A stretch of DNA of 42,336 nt from Candidatus Dadabacteria bacterium (GTDB taxonomy: Bacteria; Desulfobacterota_D; UBA1144; Nemesobacterales; Nemesobacteraceae): contig JAJDTG010000003.1 in assembly GCA_022827275.1 (NCBI GenBank), positions 1 to 42,336 of the forward strand, given 5' to 3'. Shown here piece by piece: positions 8,930 through 17,923 of the stretch. The stretch's first letter is position 1, and each line of letters starts with the position of its first letter. Position numbers and translations under genes: made by a program. The notes beneath the pieces are model-generated. The model had not been told where the DNA came from, did not search any database, and was given only the letters and a program-made list of their open reading frames with translations.

Positions 8930-10254
8930 GCAGTAATGTCGCGTCACTTCCCAGGATTCCGGAGCTTAACAGGAAGCTTCTTTTTACAGCCGCAATGCTC
9001 ATTGTTTACAGGGCAGGGGTTTTCGTTCCGATTCCGGGGATCGATCCGGACCAGATTGCCAAGATGTTTGAGCAGACCCGTGGCACTATATTCGACATAC
9101 TTAACATGTTTTCCGGGGGAGCGCTTGAGCAGGCGTCAATTTTCGCCTTGGGAGTTATGCCCTACATTACTGCCTCAATTATCATGTCGCTTCTGGTAAA
9201 GGCCTTTCCCTCGCTTGAAGCAATGCAGAAAGAAGGCGAAGCCGGAAAGAGAAGAATAAATCAGTATACAAGGTACGGCACCGTTCTTATATGTCTTGTT
9301 CAGGGTTTTATGCTTGCGGTTACCCTTGAGCGCGGCGGAGTAGGGGCGGCTACTGTCGGAAGCGCCGTTACGGACCCCGGTCTGATGTTCAAGATTACGG
9401 CAGTTCTCACACTCACCGCAGGCGGACTTTTTGTTATGTGGCTTGGAGAGCAGATAACGGAGAACGGAATCGGAAACGGGGTATCTCTTCTTATTGCCGC
9501 ATCAATAATCGCCAGTATTCCCGGGGCGTTCTGGAACCTCTCAAGGCTCGTCGGCACGGGCGAGATCACCGTTTTGGGGGTTTTGCTTATTTTTATTTTC
9601 CTAGGATTTCTCATGGGCCTCATAGTTTACTTTGAGCGTTCCTACCGGAAGATACCGGTTCAGTACCCCAGAAGGGTCGTAGGGAGAAAGGTAATGGGAG
9701 GGCAGAGTTCCCATCTGCCTCTTAAAACCAATCCCTCGGGGGTTATTCCTCCGATCTTCGCTTCTTCGCTTCTTATTTTTCCAGCTACGATTGTTACGTT
9801 TGCCGATGTTCCGGCTATTCGCACCTTCTCTGACCTTGTGTTTCAAAACGTTTTCGTATACAACCTGATCTTTGCCGTACTCATAATATTCTTCGCTTTT
9901 TTCTATACTTCAATAATATATGACCCGGACGATCTCTCGGATAACCTGAGGAAGAACGGCGGAAACATACCGGGAATAAGGCCGGGCAGAAAGACATCGG
10001 AATACATAGGCAATGTGCTCGGGAAAATTACTTTTATAGGGGCCATATACGTGGCGGCGGTCTGCGTGTTGCCAGCGTTTCTTGAAAGAGAACCTTTTAA
10101 TCTGCCGTTTTACTTTGGAGGCGTTTCACTTCTTATAGTAATAGGGGTAACGCTTGATTTCATGCAGCAGATCGAATCTTTTCTGATAACTCACAGTTAT
10201 GAAGGATTTATGAAGAAGAGGGGAATGAAAGAACCGCAGAGATACAGATTCTGA
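8926..10254 (+). CDS. secY: Protein translocase subunit SecY
   Basis: SecY is the channel-forming subunit of the Sec translocon in the inner membrane. The 442-residue product has about ten hydrophobic segments and the family motifs FDILNMFSGGALEQASIFALGVMPYITASII (first third), GEQITENGIGNG and the PGIRPGRKTSEYI loop. It overlaps rplO by 4 bases and is the usual spc-operon member. Nothing is unusual in it. Confidence 0.98.
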   Translation: MSSNVASLPRIPELNRKLLFTAAMLIVYRAGVFVPIPGIDPDQIAKMFEQTRGTIFDILNMFSGGALEQASIFALGVMPYITASIIMSLLVKAFPSLEAMQKEGEAGKRRINQYTRYGTVLICLVQGFMLAVTLERGGVGAATVGSAVTDPGLMFKITAVLTLTAGGLFVMWLGEQITENGIGNGVSLLIAASIIASIPGAFWNLSRLVGTGEITVLGVLLIFIFLGFLMGLIVYFERSYRKIPVQYPRRVVGRKVMGGQSSHLPLKTNPSGVIPPIFASSLLIFPATIVTFADVPAIRTFSDLVFQNVFVYNLIFAVLIIFFAFFYTSIIYDPDDLSDNLRKNGGNIPGIRPGRKTSEYIGNVLGKITFIGAIYVAAVCVLPAFLEREPFNLPFYFGGVSLLIVIGVTLDFMQQIESFLITHSYEGFMKKRGMKEPQRYRF

Positions 10255-10277
10255 CGCAGGGGAGAATACCAAAGACT

Positions 10278-10844
10278 ATGAGATTAATACTGTTTGGACC
10301 GCCTGGGGCTGGAAAGGGGACACAGGCTGATTTCATAAGGGAGAAATACGAAGTTGAGCATATATCGACTGGGGATGTGCTGCGTGAGGCCATAAAAAAT
10401 GAGACCGAGGTCGGGCTTTACGCTAAGTCGTTTATGGACAAGGGAGAGCTCGTACCTGATGAGGTTGTGACGGAAATAATAAGACAGAAGATCTCTGCGA
10501 TTGGCGGGGAAGGCTTTATGCTTGACGGTTTTCCCAGGACTCTGGAACAGGCAAGATCTCTTGACGGTATTCTCGCTGATACTGGAATCGGGATTGACGC
10601 GGTTATTTTCCTCGAGGTCTCTGACGAGGAGGTTGTGCAGCGAATAACCAAACGCCAGAAAATAGAGGGCAGGCAGGACGACACGGAGGATGTGATAAGG
10701 AACAGACTCAGGGTTTACAAGGACCAGACATCTCCTCTTAAGGATTTCTACGAGAAGACCGGTGTTCTGCGCGCAGTTGAGGGAGTAGGACAGATATCGG
10801 ATATAGCCGAGAGAATAGACGGTGTGCTGAAGCAGTTGCAGTAA
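10278..10844 (+). CDS. adk: Adenylate kinase
   Basis: Adk interconverts ATP plus AMP and two ADP. The P-loop GPPGAGKGT is at residues 7-15 and the AMP-binding segment STGDVLR and DGFPRT motif follow. At 188 residues it is the short form: the LID between the RITKR segment and RLRVYKDQT is only about 20 residues and lacks the cysteine zinc cluster of the long Gram-positive type. It sits between secY and map, the normal order. Confidence 0.97.
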   Translation: MRLILFGPPGAGKGTQADFIREKYEVEHISTGDVLREAIKNETEVGLYAKSFMDKGELVPDEVVTEIIRQKISAIGGEGFMLDGFPRTLEQARSLDGILADTGIGIDAVIFLEVSDEEVVQRITKRQKIEGRQDDTEDVIRNRLRVYKDQTSPLKDFYEKTGVLRAVEGVGQISDIAERIDGVLKQLQ

Positions 10845-11608
10845 TGATTCGTTTAAAGAACAGAGAAGAGCTCAAACGCATGAGGGCTGCCGGCAGGGTG
10901 GTTTCCGAAGTGCTTATGAGACTTGAGGAAGAGGCAAAGGAAGGAGTGACCACCTGGGAGCTTAACGAGATTGCGGAAAGAATCTGCGCAACAGGAGATT
11001 TTAAGGCCGCCTTTAAGGGTTACGCGAACTATCCAGCGTCGGTGTGCTTTGCCCTTAACGAAGAGATAGTCCACGGTATTCCCTCGAAGAAAAAGGTACT
11101 TAAGGATGGGGACATAGTAGGAATAGACTTCGGAGTGCTGCTAGACGGTTATTATGCCGACTCGGCAATAACGGTTGCGGTTGGTAAAGTCCGGCCTGTA
11201 GCCGAGAAACTGCTTCGGGTTACCAGAGATTCCCTCTATAGGGGCATAGACATGGTGAAAAGTTCCAACAGAGTTCTGGACATATCAAAAGAGATACAGA
11301 CCTATGTTGAAAATGAGGGTTTTTCTATAGTTAGAGACTTTGTCGGTCACGGAATAGGCAGAGAACTCCATGAGGAACCACAAGTGCCGAATTTTATTCC
11401 TCCGAATGGTAAGGGAGGAGGAATAAGGCTTCGTTCTGGAATGGTTATGGCAATAGAACCTATGGTGAATGAGGGATCCGAGAAAACGAAGATACTCGAA
11501 GACGGGTGGACGGCAGTTACTTATGATGGTAAACTTTCCGCTCATTTTGAGCACACTGTAGCTCTTACGGATAACGGTCCTGAGATTCTTACCGAAAGGG
11601 TTCACTAG
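10844..11608 (+). CDS. map: Methionine aminopeptidase, type I
   Basis: This enzyme removes the initiator methionine from new proteins. The 254-residue product has the five metal ligands expected of the family: D95, D106, H169, E205 and E236, plus H77 in the substrate pocket (VHGIP). There is no N-terminal zinc-finger or SH3 extension, so it is the simple type Ia form. It overlaps adk by one base (TAATG). Confidence 0.97.
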   Translation: MIRLKNREELKRMRAAGRVVSEVLMRLEEEAKEGVTTWELNEIAERICATGDFKAAFKGYANYPASVCFALNEEIVHGIPSKKKVLKDGDIVGIDFGVLLDGYYADSAITVAVGKVRPVAEKLLRVTRDSLYRGIDMVKSSNRVLDISKEIQTYVENEGFSIVRDFVGHGIGRELHEEPQVPNFIPPNGKGGGIRLRSGMVMAIEPMVNEGSEKTKILEDGWTAVTYDGKLSAHFEHTVALTDNGPEILTERVH

Positions 11609-11617
11609 GAACAGGTA

Positions 11618-11839
11618 ATGGAGAAAGAAGAGAAAATAGAGTTTGAAGGAACTATAACGAAAGCTTTGCCCAACGCGATGTTCATGGTCGAGATAGAGAA
11701 CAATCACGAAGTGCTGGCTTATGTGTCCGGTAAAATGAGAACCAGATTCATAAGGATACTTCCCGGAGACAGGGTAAAGCTTGAGATATCTCCCTACGAT
11801 CTTACAAAAGGAAGAATCACCTACAGACTCAAGAAGTGA
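11618..11839 (+). CDS. infA: Translation initiation factor IF-1
   Basis: IF-1 is an OB-fold protein that occupies the A site during initiation. The 73-residue protein has [20 protein letters not shown], the [30 protein letters not shown] core and a KK end, the standard family pattern. It sits between map and rpmJ as in many bacteria. Confidence 0.97.
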   Translation: MEKEEKIEFEGTITKALPNAMFMVEIENNHEVLAYVSGKMRTRFIRILPGDRVKLEISPYDLTKGRITYRLKK

Positions 11840-11858
11840 AGACAGGGGCGAAAGCAAA

Positions 11859-11972
11859 GTGAAAACGAGGGCATCGGTAAAAAAAATATGCGACAAGTGC
11901 AAAATCATCAAGCGCAAAGGGGTTGTGCGGGTGATCTGTGTTAACAAAAGGCACAAGCAGAGACAAGGATAG
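11859..11972 (+). CDS. rpmJ: 50S ribosomal protein L36, zinc form
   Basis: L36 is a tiny zinc-binding protein of the large subunit. The 37-residue product starts at GTG 11859 with AGGGG upstream. It keeps the full zinc set C11, C14, C27 and H32, so it is the zinc-dependent (C+) paralogue. It is the usual last gene of the spc operon, before rpsM. Confidence 0.95.
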   Translation: MKTRASVKKICDKCKIIKRKGVVRVICVNKRHKQRQG

Positions 11973-11993
11973 CGCTCAGGAGGATATGCCTTA

Positions 11994-12374
11994 ATGCCTA
12001 GAATAGCAGGTGTTGATATACCGCTTAATAAAAGAGTAGAAGTAGGTCTTACGTATATCTACGGTATAGGTAAGGCGACTTCAAACGTTATACTGGATAA
12101 GGCCGGTATAGATGTAAACAAGAAATCAGGGGATCTTGACGATCAGGAAGTAACAAAACTGCGGACGATAATTGAAGGTGAGTATACCGTTGAGGGAGAT
12201 CTCAGAAAAGAGGTTCAACTCAACATAAAACGCCTAGTAGAGATAGGCTGCTACAGGGGTATTAGACACAGGATGGGACTTCCGGTAAGGGGACAGAAAA
12301 CCAAATCGAATGCGAGAACGAGAAAGGGTCGCAGGGGTACAGCGATAGCGAAGAAGAAAAAAGCCGGCAAATAA
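11994..12374 (+). CDS. rpsM: 30S ribosomal protein S13
   Basis: S13 contacts the P-site tRNA and bridges to L5. The 126-residue protein begins [26 protein letters not shown] and ends with the conserved [25 protein letters not shown] tail. An AGGAGG at 11978-11983 precedes it, but an ATG-CCT-TAA mini-frame at 11986 sits between that site and the true ATG, so start choice may be influenced by reinitiation. Confidence 0.97.
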   Translation: MPRIAGVDIPLNKRVEVGLTYIYGIGKATSNVILDKAGIDVNKKSGDLDDQEVTKLRTIIEGEYTVEGDLRKEVQLNIKRLVEIGCYRGIRHRMGLPVRGQKTKSNARTRKGRRGTAIAKKKKAGK

Positions 12375-12386
12375 GGATTTTTCCAG

Positions 12387-12770
12387 ATGAGCAGAAAATT
12401 CACAAAGAAGAAAACAAAGAAATTCGTTGAGCATGGAGTGGTCAACATACAGGCTACTTTTAACAACACTATAGTTACGATCAGCGATATGAATGGAAAC
12501 GTCATAGCTTGGTCAAGCGGTGGCAACAGGGGGTTTAAGGGCACTAGGAAGGGGACGCCGTTTGCGGCCCAGGTGGCGGCGGATGACGCATCGAAAAAGG
12601 CAAAGGTCTACGGGCTGAAGTCAGCTAATGTTTACGTAAGTGGTCCCGGTCCCGGAAGGGAGCCGGCGATAAGAGCCGTTCAGGCTGCTGGGGTGAAAGT
12701 GACGATGATAAAAGATGTCACCCCGATTCCCCATAATGGCTGCAGACCACCTGGAAGAAGAAGGGTGTAG
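12387..12770 (+). CDS. rpsK: 30S ribosomal protein S11
   Basis: S11 lies on the platform of the small subunit near the E site. The 127-residue protein has [35 protein letters not shown] and the conserved C terminus [16 protein letters not shown], whose N-G pair is a known isoaspartate site in E. coli. Gene order rpsM-rpsK-rpsD-rpoA-rplQ is the canonical alpha operon. Confidence 0.97.
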   Translation: MSRKFTKKKTKKFVEHGVVNIQATFNNTIVTISDMNGNVIAWSSGGNRGFKGTRKGTPFAAQVAADDASKKAKVYGLKSANVYVSGPGPGREPAIRAVQAAGVKVTMIKDVTPIPHNGCRPPGRRRV

Positions 12771-12821
12771 GTGTTATGGGAGAGGTTATATTCACGTTGT
12801 TTCCGAGGAGGAAGAAGGTAA

Positions 12822-13460
12822 TTGGCTAGGTATAGAGGACCATCTTGTAAGCTTTGCAGGAGAGAGGGCGAGCAGCTCTTTCTTAAGGGCGCTAGGTGTT
12901 ATACGTCAAAATGTGCCATACAGAAAAGGCCTAACCGCGGACCTGGAGTTCACGGGGCCGCAATTGGCCGTTCCAAGTTCTCCGACTACGGAATAAGATT
13001 GAGGGAAAAACAAAAGGTTAAGCGTATTTACGGGTTGACCGAAAAGCAGTTCAGCCGTTATTTTGCCGAGGCGGCGCGAAGAAGCGGAGTGACTGGTGCC
13101 ATGCTCATACTCCTTCTTGAGAGAAGGCTTGACAATGTGGTCTACAGGCTCGGATTCGCGAGTTCTCGCAACGAGGCAAGACACTTGGTCTGGCTTGGAC
13201 ATGTTCTTGTGGACGGCAAAAGAGTCAATATCCCCTCTTTCAGCGTTGAGCAGGGAAACAAAATAGAGATCAAGGTAAAAACCAGAAGTAACCCGCATGT
13301 TAACCAGTCTCTTGAAAGTCTTGAGAGAAGGGGCTTTCCCCAGTGGCTTGAGCTTGACAGGGAAAATTACAGCGGCGTTGTCACCAAGCTTCCCGAGAGA
13401 GAGGACGTGACAGTTCCCATAGATGAACAGCTGATCGTTGAGTTCTACTCAAGAGTCTAG
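12822..13460 (+). CDS. rpsD: 30S ribosomal protein S4, zinc-containing form
   Basis: S4 nucleates assembly of the 16S rRNA 5' domain. Translation begins at TTG 12822, with a GAGGAGGAAGAAGG purine tract directly upstream, giving MARYRGPSCKLCRREG. Four cysteines (C9, C12, C26, C31) form the zinc site found in one class of bacterial S4. The S4 RNA-binding domain is visible as RLDNVVYRLGFASSRNEARHLV through LVDGKRVNIPS. The protein is 212 residues. Confidence 0.96.
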   Translation: MARYRGPSCKLCRREGEQLFLKGARCYTSKCAIQKRPNRGPGVHGAAIGRSKFSDYGIRLREKQKVKRIYGLTEKQFSRYFAEAARRSGVTGAMLILLLERRLDNVVYRLGFASSRNEARHLVWLGHVLVDGKRVNIPSFSVEQGNKIEIKVKTRSNPHVNQSLESLERRGFPQWLELDRENYSGVVTKLPEREDVTVPIDEQLIVEFYSRV

Positions 13461-13490
13461 AGAAGCTCGGCACAGACGGAGGTGTGAAAC

Positions 13491-14516
13491 TTGGAGAATT
13501 TTCAGAAAAACTGGAGGGACTTGCAATACCCCAAAGCGCTTGAAAAAGACGAGCAGGTATCAACTCCTTTCTACGGTAAATTTATCTGCGAACCTCTTGA
13601 ACCGGGTTACGGTATTACTCTTGGTAACGCGATTAGAAGGGTTCTCCTATCCTCAATACAAGGACCTGCTATTACCGCTGTCCTAATAGACGGGGTACGG
13701 CACGAATTTTCTACCATACCGGGAGTTATGGAAGATGTTACTGAGATCATACTGAACCTTAAAAACGTAGATCTCAAGATGCATACTTATGAACCTCAGA
13801 TAGTGACTCTTAATGCGCAGGGTTCCAGAGAAGTTAAAGCGTCCGACATAGAAACAACCCACATGGTCGAAGTTGTTAACGGCGAACAGCACATAGCGAC
13901 CTTAGGGGATGATGCGAAGCTTGAGATGGAACTAACAGTGAAGATGGGAAGCGGTTACGAGCCGGTATCGAGAAGAGAGACGGAGAAGTCAATAGGCCTA
14001 ATACATCTTGATGCGTTTTTCTCGCCCGTAAAAAAAGTTAACTACGCGGTTACCAACGCCAGGGTAGGGCAGAGGACTGATTATCAGAAACTGACCATTG
14101 AAATATGGACAAACGGTACGATTCTTCCCGAAGAGGCGCTTGCTTACAGTGCAAAAATTATTAAGCAGCAACTAAACGTCTTCATCGATTTTGATGAGGA
14201 ACTCGTGGACAAGGTGGAGGAGGAAGAGTCCATTGGCATAAGTGGAACCGACGACAAGCTTTTTATCCCCATAGAGGATGTGGAACTTTCGGTGAGATCT
14301 ATTAACTGTCTTAAAAAGGCGGAAATAAAATACATCGGAGAAGTGGTTCAGAAGACAGAACAACAGCTTCTTGATCTTGAGAATTTCGGAAAAACCTCCC
14401 TTGAAGAGGTCAACGCCAGACTCAAGGAAATGGGTCTGAGTCTTGGGATGGCTATAGACGCCGAGGTTTTTGAAAACGAAAAGGAGAGGCGGAGTTCTGA
14501 GAGTTCCGGGGAGTAA
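13491..14516 (+). CDS. rpoA: RNA polymerase alpha subunit
   Basis: RpoA initiates RNA polymerase assembly and contacts promoters and activators. The start is TTG 13491 with GGAGG about 8 bases upstream. The 341-residue protein has the N-terminal dimerisation domain (EPLEPGYGITLGNAIRRVLLSSIQG, residues about 26-50) and the C-terminal helix-hairpin-helix domain (ELSVRSINCLKKAEIKYIGEV, then ENFGKTSLEEV), including the DNA-contacting arginine. No anomalies. Confidence 0.97.
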   Translation: MENFQKNWRDLQYPKALEKDEQVSTPFYGKFICEPLEPGYGITLGNAIRRVLLSSIQGPAITAVLIDGVRHEFSTIPGVMEDVTEIILNLKNVDLKMHTYEPQIVTLNAQGSREVKASDIETTHMVEVVNGEQHIATLGDDAKLEMELTVKMGSGYEPVSRRETEKSIGLIHLDAFFSPVKKVNYAVTNARVGQRTDYQKLTIEIWTNGTILPEEALAYSAKIIKQQLNVFIDFDEELVDKVEEEESIGISGTDDKLFIPIEDVELSVRSINCLKKAEIKYIGEVVQKTEQQLLDLENFGKTSLEEVNARLKEMGLSLGMAIDAEVFENEKERRSSESSGE

Positions 14517-14546
14517 TCAAGGTCCGGGTCCGTATACGGTAAAAAG

Positions 14547-15242
14547 ATGCGACACAGAAAATCAGGAAGAAAACTTGGGGTCACTACAAAACACAGAAAG
14601 GCCATGTTCCGCAACATGGCTACAGACCTTTTGCGTAACGGCAGGATAAATACAACGGACACAAGGGCCAAAGAAATAAGAAGGGTTGTGGAGAAGCTCG
14701 TGACGCTGGGTAAAAACGGGAGTCTTCACGCGAGAAGAAAGGCTCTGGGATATATAAGGGACCGTGCGGTTGTGGAAAAACTTTTTTCCGAACTTGCCCA
14801 AAGATATATGGAGCGCCCCGGTGGCTACACGAGGATAGTGAAGCTTGGTTACAGAAGGGGAGACAATGCCCCTATTTCTCTTATTGAACTTGTGACCGAG
14901 GAGTACAAGGCCAAAAGAAAAAGACGGAAGGCAAAACCCAAGCTCAAGACCGAAAGTGCGCCGAAGAGGAGTTCGAAGAAGAAATCCGCGGAAGAACTTG
15001 GTCTTGTCGAGCAAGAGGAGACTGCCGAGAGCCAAGTGGACGAACAGGGTGAAGCCGAAGTGGTCGAGGCTAAGCCTTCAAAGAAGAGTTCGAAAAAAAA
15101 ATCTACGAAAGAGACTGAATCGGTTGAGCAAGAGGAGACCGCCGAAAGCCGAGCCGACAAGCAGGGCGAAGCAGAAATGGCCGAACCTGAGTCCTCAGAG
15201 CCTAAAGAGCGAGCTGATTCTTCCGAAAAAACTGAGGACTAA
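14547..15242 (+). CDS. rplQ: 50S ribosomal protein L17 with long charged C-terminal tail
   Basis: L17 lies near the tunnel exit. Residues 1 to about 125 are a normal L17 ([33 protein letters not shown]-like block, [23 protein letters not shown]). The protein then goes on for about 105 more residues of lysine- and glutamate-rich, probably disordered sequence, giving 231 residues where 115-130 is common. The tail has two 39-residue tandem repeats (see repeat entry). The gene ends the ribosomal cluster and is followed by a likely terminator. Confidence 0.95.
   Translation: MRHRKSGRKLGVTTKHRKAMFRNMATDLLRNGRINTTDTRAKEIRRVVEKLVTLGKNGSLHARRKALGYIRDRAVVEKLFSELAQRYMERPGGYTRIVKLGYRRGDNAPISLIELVTEEYKAKRKRRKAKPKLKTESAPKRSSKKKSAEELGLVEQEETAESQVDEQGEAEVVEAKPSKKSSKKKSTKETESVEQEETAESRADKQGEAEMAEPESSEPKERADSSEKTED
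14964..15197 (+). repeat. Two tandem 117-base repeats coding for the L17 tail
   Basis: Copy 1 spans about 14964-15080 and copy 2 about 15081-15197. Both keep the reading frame and encode 39 residues each, with the shared cores [15 protein letters not shown] and GEAE. Differences are spread along the unit, many at third positions, so the duplication is not recent and the frame seems to have been kept. Confidence 0.9.
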
Positions 15243-15254
15243 ATTACTCTATTT

Positions 15255-15283
15255 CCCCCCTGTGCGATCCGGGAGGGTTTTTT
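15255..15283 (+). terminator. Probable Rho-independent terminator after rplQ
   Basis: Six C residues (15255-15260), a 10-base loop and GGGAGGG (15271-15277) can pair with one bulged A, followed directly by six T. This fits the end of the ribosomal supercluster. The imperfect stem keeps confidence moderate. Confidence 0.55.
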
Positions 15284-15300
15284 CCGCGTTTTCTATTATT

Positions 15301-15306
15301 TATAAT
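15301..15306 (+). promoter_or_regulatory. Putative -10 element immediately before the LLM gene
   Basis: A perfect TATAAT lies 7 bases before ATG 15314. The expected start of transcription is about 15313, so the message would be leaderless or nearly so. The -35 position (15278-15283) is only a T run and is weak. No Shine-Dalgarno lies before the ATG, which is consistent. Confidence 0.45.
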
Positions 15307-15313
15307 AGACCTG

Positions 15314-16327
15314 ATGAAAAGAGTCGGGTTTATACTTGATGCGAGATCAATCGAAGAACTCAAGGATCTTGCTGTTGCTGCTGAAAAAGCGAATTTTCAC
15401 TCCGTCTGGGCCACAGAACTTTACAGGACCCCTTTTCAACAGCTCTCAGCCGTTGCTCCTATTACTTCTAAAATAAAACTTGGCACCGCCGTTGCTCTTG
15501 CGTTTGTGAGAAGCCCGATGGTTACCTCCATTACTTCCCTTGATCTTGACGAAATAAGTTCGGGGAGGTTGATACTTGGTCTTGGTACCGGGGCAAAGAG
15601 AACGAACGAGGATTTCCACGGTGTTTTCTATGGAGACAGGCCGGTTGCCAGGATAAGGGAATGTGTTGGGTTAATAAGGGAGATTCTGTCCGGGGCTCAT
15701 ACGGGCAATGATATTGTTTTTGAGGGACAATTTTACCGTGTAAACACAAGGGGTTACAAAAGGGCCTTTGAACCCGTAAGAAAAAATATACCTATATTTG
15801 TCGCTGGCATAGGAAGTAATATGGTTGGTGCTGCTGCCGAGATCGCAGACGGTTACATGGGACATGTAGTCTGTTCGCTTGAATACATAAAAAAGGTAGT
15901 TTCACCTTCGCTCGAAGAAAGACTTGAGAAACGTAAAAACAACGGGGACTTTACAAAGTGCTCGATTATTACCTGTGCCGTTTCGCATGACTGGGAAAGG
16001 GCGAGAGAAGCCGCTCGGGCAACCATAGCCTTTTACGCTACGGTAAAAGCCTACGATCCTCCTTTCAGGCTTCATGGTTTTACGGATAAGGTGAAAAGAA
16101 TAAGGGATGCTTTTCGCAGAAAAGATGTCCGCGCGATGATAAAAGGTGTCAGTGATGAAATGATTGATGCGTTTGCCGTTGTTGGAGATGCGGAATATTG
16201 CAGGGAGAGGGTGGAGAAGTACAGGGAATATGTTGACCTTCCTGTGCTCAGCGCCCCTCATTATTTTCTTGATTTCAGGGAGGTAAGAGAGTACCAGGAG
16301 CGACTGATCGAGGCCTTTGCCTCGTGA
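15314..16327 (+). CDS. LLM-class (luciferase-like) flavin-dependent oxidoreductase
   Basis: The 337-residue protein is a TIM-barrel oxidoreductase of the bacterial luciferase/F420-dependent family. Visible features are the opening strand MKRVGFILDARS, the KIKLGTAVALAFVRSPMVTS segment, LDEISSGRLILGLGTGAKRTNEDFHG and IPIFVAGIGSNM, all typical of this superfamily. The cofactor (FMN or F420) and substrate cannot be read from the sequence; it resembles methylene-tetrahydromethanopterin reductase-like members. It has its own probable promoter and seems to head a small + strand group with the next two genes (12-24 base gap, then 1 base). Confidence 0.88.
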   Translation: MKRVGFILDARSIEELKDLAVAAEKANFHSVWATELYRTPFQQLSAVAPITSKIKLGTAVALAFVRSPMVTSITSLDLDEISSGRLILGLGTGAKRTNEDFHGVFYGDRPVARIRECVGLIREILSGAHTGNDIVFEGQFYRVNTRGYKRAFEPVRKNIPIFVAGIGSNMVGAAAEIADGYMGHVVCSLEYIKKVVSPSLEERLEKRKNNGDFTKCSIITCAVSHDWERAREAARATIAFYATVKAYDPPFRLHGFTDKVKRIRDAFRRKDVRAMIKGVSDEMIDAFAVVGDAEYCRERVEKYREYVDLPVLSAPHYFLDFREVREYQERLIEAFAS

Positions 16328-16351
16328 GTTCCAGGTTTCTTGGCTAGGAGA

Positions 16352-17248
16352 ATGAAAGTACTTGTTTCAGGATCGACCGGAACCGTGGGAACCCATCTTC
16401 TTAGTTCCATTCCCTCAGATTCCTATGAGATATGGCGCCTTGTAAGATCGCGCACGGAAGGAGAGAATTTGATCTTCTGGGACCCGGAGAGGGGCTATGT
16501 CGACGATCCGTCTTTACTTGAGGGCTTTGACGCTGTTGTTCATCTCTCGGGGGAGAATATAGTCTGCAGATGGACCGAAAAGAGAAAGAATTCGATACGG
16601 CGGAGCAGGGTTCATAGTACCCGCTACTTGGTGAGTCTTCTCTCTGGACTTCAGGATCCTCCCAAAACCTTTATCTGTGCTTCGGCAATCGGTTACTATG
16701 GGGACAGGGTGGAAGAAAGACTTACTGAGCGCTCCCCGGCCGGCTCTGGATTTCTTCCTGATGTTTGTCGCGAGTGGGAGAATGAAGCCAACAGGGCCTC
16801 GGACCTTGGAGTAAGAGTCATAAACCTGCGCACAGGCGTTGTACTAAGCCCAGAAGGAGGCATACTGAGTTCTCTTCTGCCTCTTTTTAAAATGGGTCTT
16901 GGGGGAATTATTGGAAGTGGCGGCCAGTACCTAAGCTGGATATCGATAGAAGACCTTTCGCAGGTAATTGTTTATCTGCTGGAGCATGGAGAAGTAAACG
17001 GGCCCGTTAACGCGGTATCCCCAAATCCTGTGACTAACAGGCAGTTTACCACCACGCTTGCGTCAGTTCTACGAAGACCTGCATGGTTTTCAATTCCCGC
17101 ATTTGCCATAAGGCTTTTCTTCGGAGAGATGGGTCGTTCCACGATGCTTGCCGGCAGCATGGTTCTCCCTGAGAAACTTCTTTCGTCTGGTTACGAGTTC
17201 TTGTACGAAGATCTGGGTTGTGCGCTTGAGAATGTTATTTTGAGATAA
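16352..17248 (+). CDS. TIGR01777 family epimerase/SDR protein (YfcH-like)
   Basis: An extended short-chain dehydrogenase fold with the NAD(P)-binding GSTGTVG at residues 7-13, then VHLSGENIVCRWTEKRKNSIRRSRVHSTR and CASAIGYYGDR, the block that defines this family. The protein is 298 residues from ATG 16352; TTG 16340 is an in-frame alternative adding MARR. The ATG has AGGAG only one base away, so the start is uncertain. Function is not established for the family. In some bacteria it is fused to an SRPBCC domain, and a separate SRPBCC gene lies at 19701-20168 here. Confidence 0.88.
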   Translation: MKVLVSGSTGTVGTHLLSSIPSDSYEIWRLVRSRTEGENLIFWDPERGYVDDPSLLEGFDAVVHLSGENIVCRWTEKRKNSIRRSRVHSTRYLVSLLSGLQDPPKTFICASAIGYYGDRVEERLTERSPAGSGFLPDVCREWENEANRASDLGVRVINLRTGVVLSPEGGILSSLLPLFKMGLGGIIGSGGQYLSWISIEDLSQVIVYLLEHGEVNGPVNAVSPNPVTNRQFTTTLASVLRRPAWFSIPAFAIRLFFGEMGRSTMLAGSMVLPEKLLSSGYEFLYEDLGCALENVILR

Positions 17249-17249
17249 A

Positions 17250-17894
17250 ATGTCGAAGAAAAATAAATTCCATTCACGCCAGTATCTGAAATTGAAACTT
17301 GAGAGAAAAGATCTTGCCGAAGACCCGTTTGTTCAGTTTGATCTCTGGTATGGCGAGGTTCTCAAAACCGAAATCGATTTTCCAAACGCTTTTATTCTTT
17401 CTACAGTAGGAGAGGATGGCATTCCGTCCTCAAGAGTGGTGCTTCTCAAGGGCTATGACGAAAGGGGCTTCTCCTTTTATTCAAATTCTCTTAGTCGTAA
17501 GGGCCGAGATATAGCTGGGAACCCGGTTGCTTCGCTTTGCTTCTGGTGGCCTGAATTTGAAAGGCAGGTGAAAATAGACGGCGAAGTCTCACTTCTGCCA
17601 GAACGGGAAGCTGATGAGTACTTTACGTCTAGACCCCGCCAAAGCCGCATAGGAGCGTGTGTTTCGAGACAGAGCGAAGTTCTTGCAAGCAGGCAACTGC
17701 TTGAGGAGCAATACGACCATTTCCGGTCTGAATGGAAAGGGAAAAATATAGCACGGCCCGATTTTTGGAAAGGATACGTAGTGAGTCCGGCGCGCTTTGA
17801 GTTCTGGCAGGGAAGAAAGAACAGGCTCCACGATCGTTTCAGATATATTCCTTTACCAGATGGTGGCTGGAGTATAGATAGGCTTTACCCATAA
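17250..17894 (+). CDS. pdxH: Pyridoxamine 5'-phosphate oxidase
   Basis: PdxH oxidises pyridoxine or pyridoxamine 5'-phosphate to pyridoxal 5'-phosphate with FMN and oxygen. The 214-residue product matches the whole family: ASTVGEDG-like LSTVGEDGIPSSRVVLLKGYDERGF, FYSNSLSRKG, LCFWWPEFERQVKIDG, RPRQSRIGA and the C-terminal PARFEFWQGRKNRLHDR. It starts one base after the preceding stop. The oxygen requirement suggests life with at least some oxygen. Confidence 0.97.
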   Translation: MSKKNKFHSRQYLKLKLERKDLAEDPFVQFDLWYGEVLKTEIDFPNAFILSTVGEDGIPSSRVVLLKGYDERGFSFYSNSLSRKGRDIAGNPVASLCFWWPEFERQVKIDGEVSLLPEREADEYFTSRPRQSRIGACVSRQSEVLASRQLLEEQYDHFRSEWKGKNIARPDFWKGYVVSPARFEFWQGRKNRLHDRFRYIPLPDGGWSIDRLYP

Positions 17895-17923
17895 TCCGCG
17901 GAAAGAAAAATCTATACCCCTGA

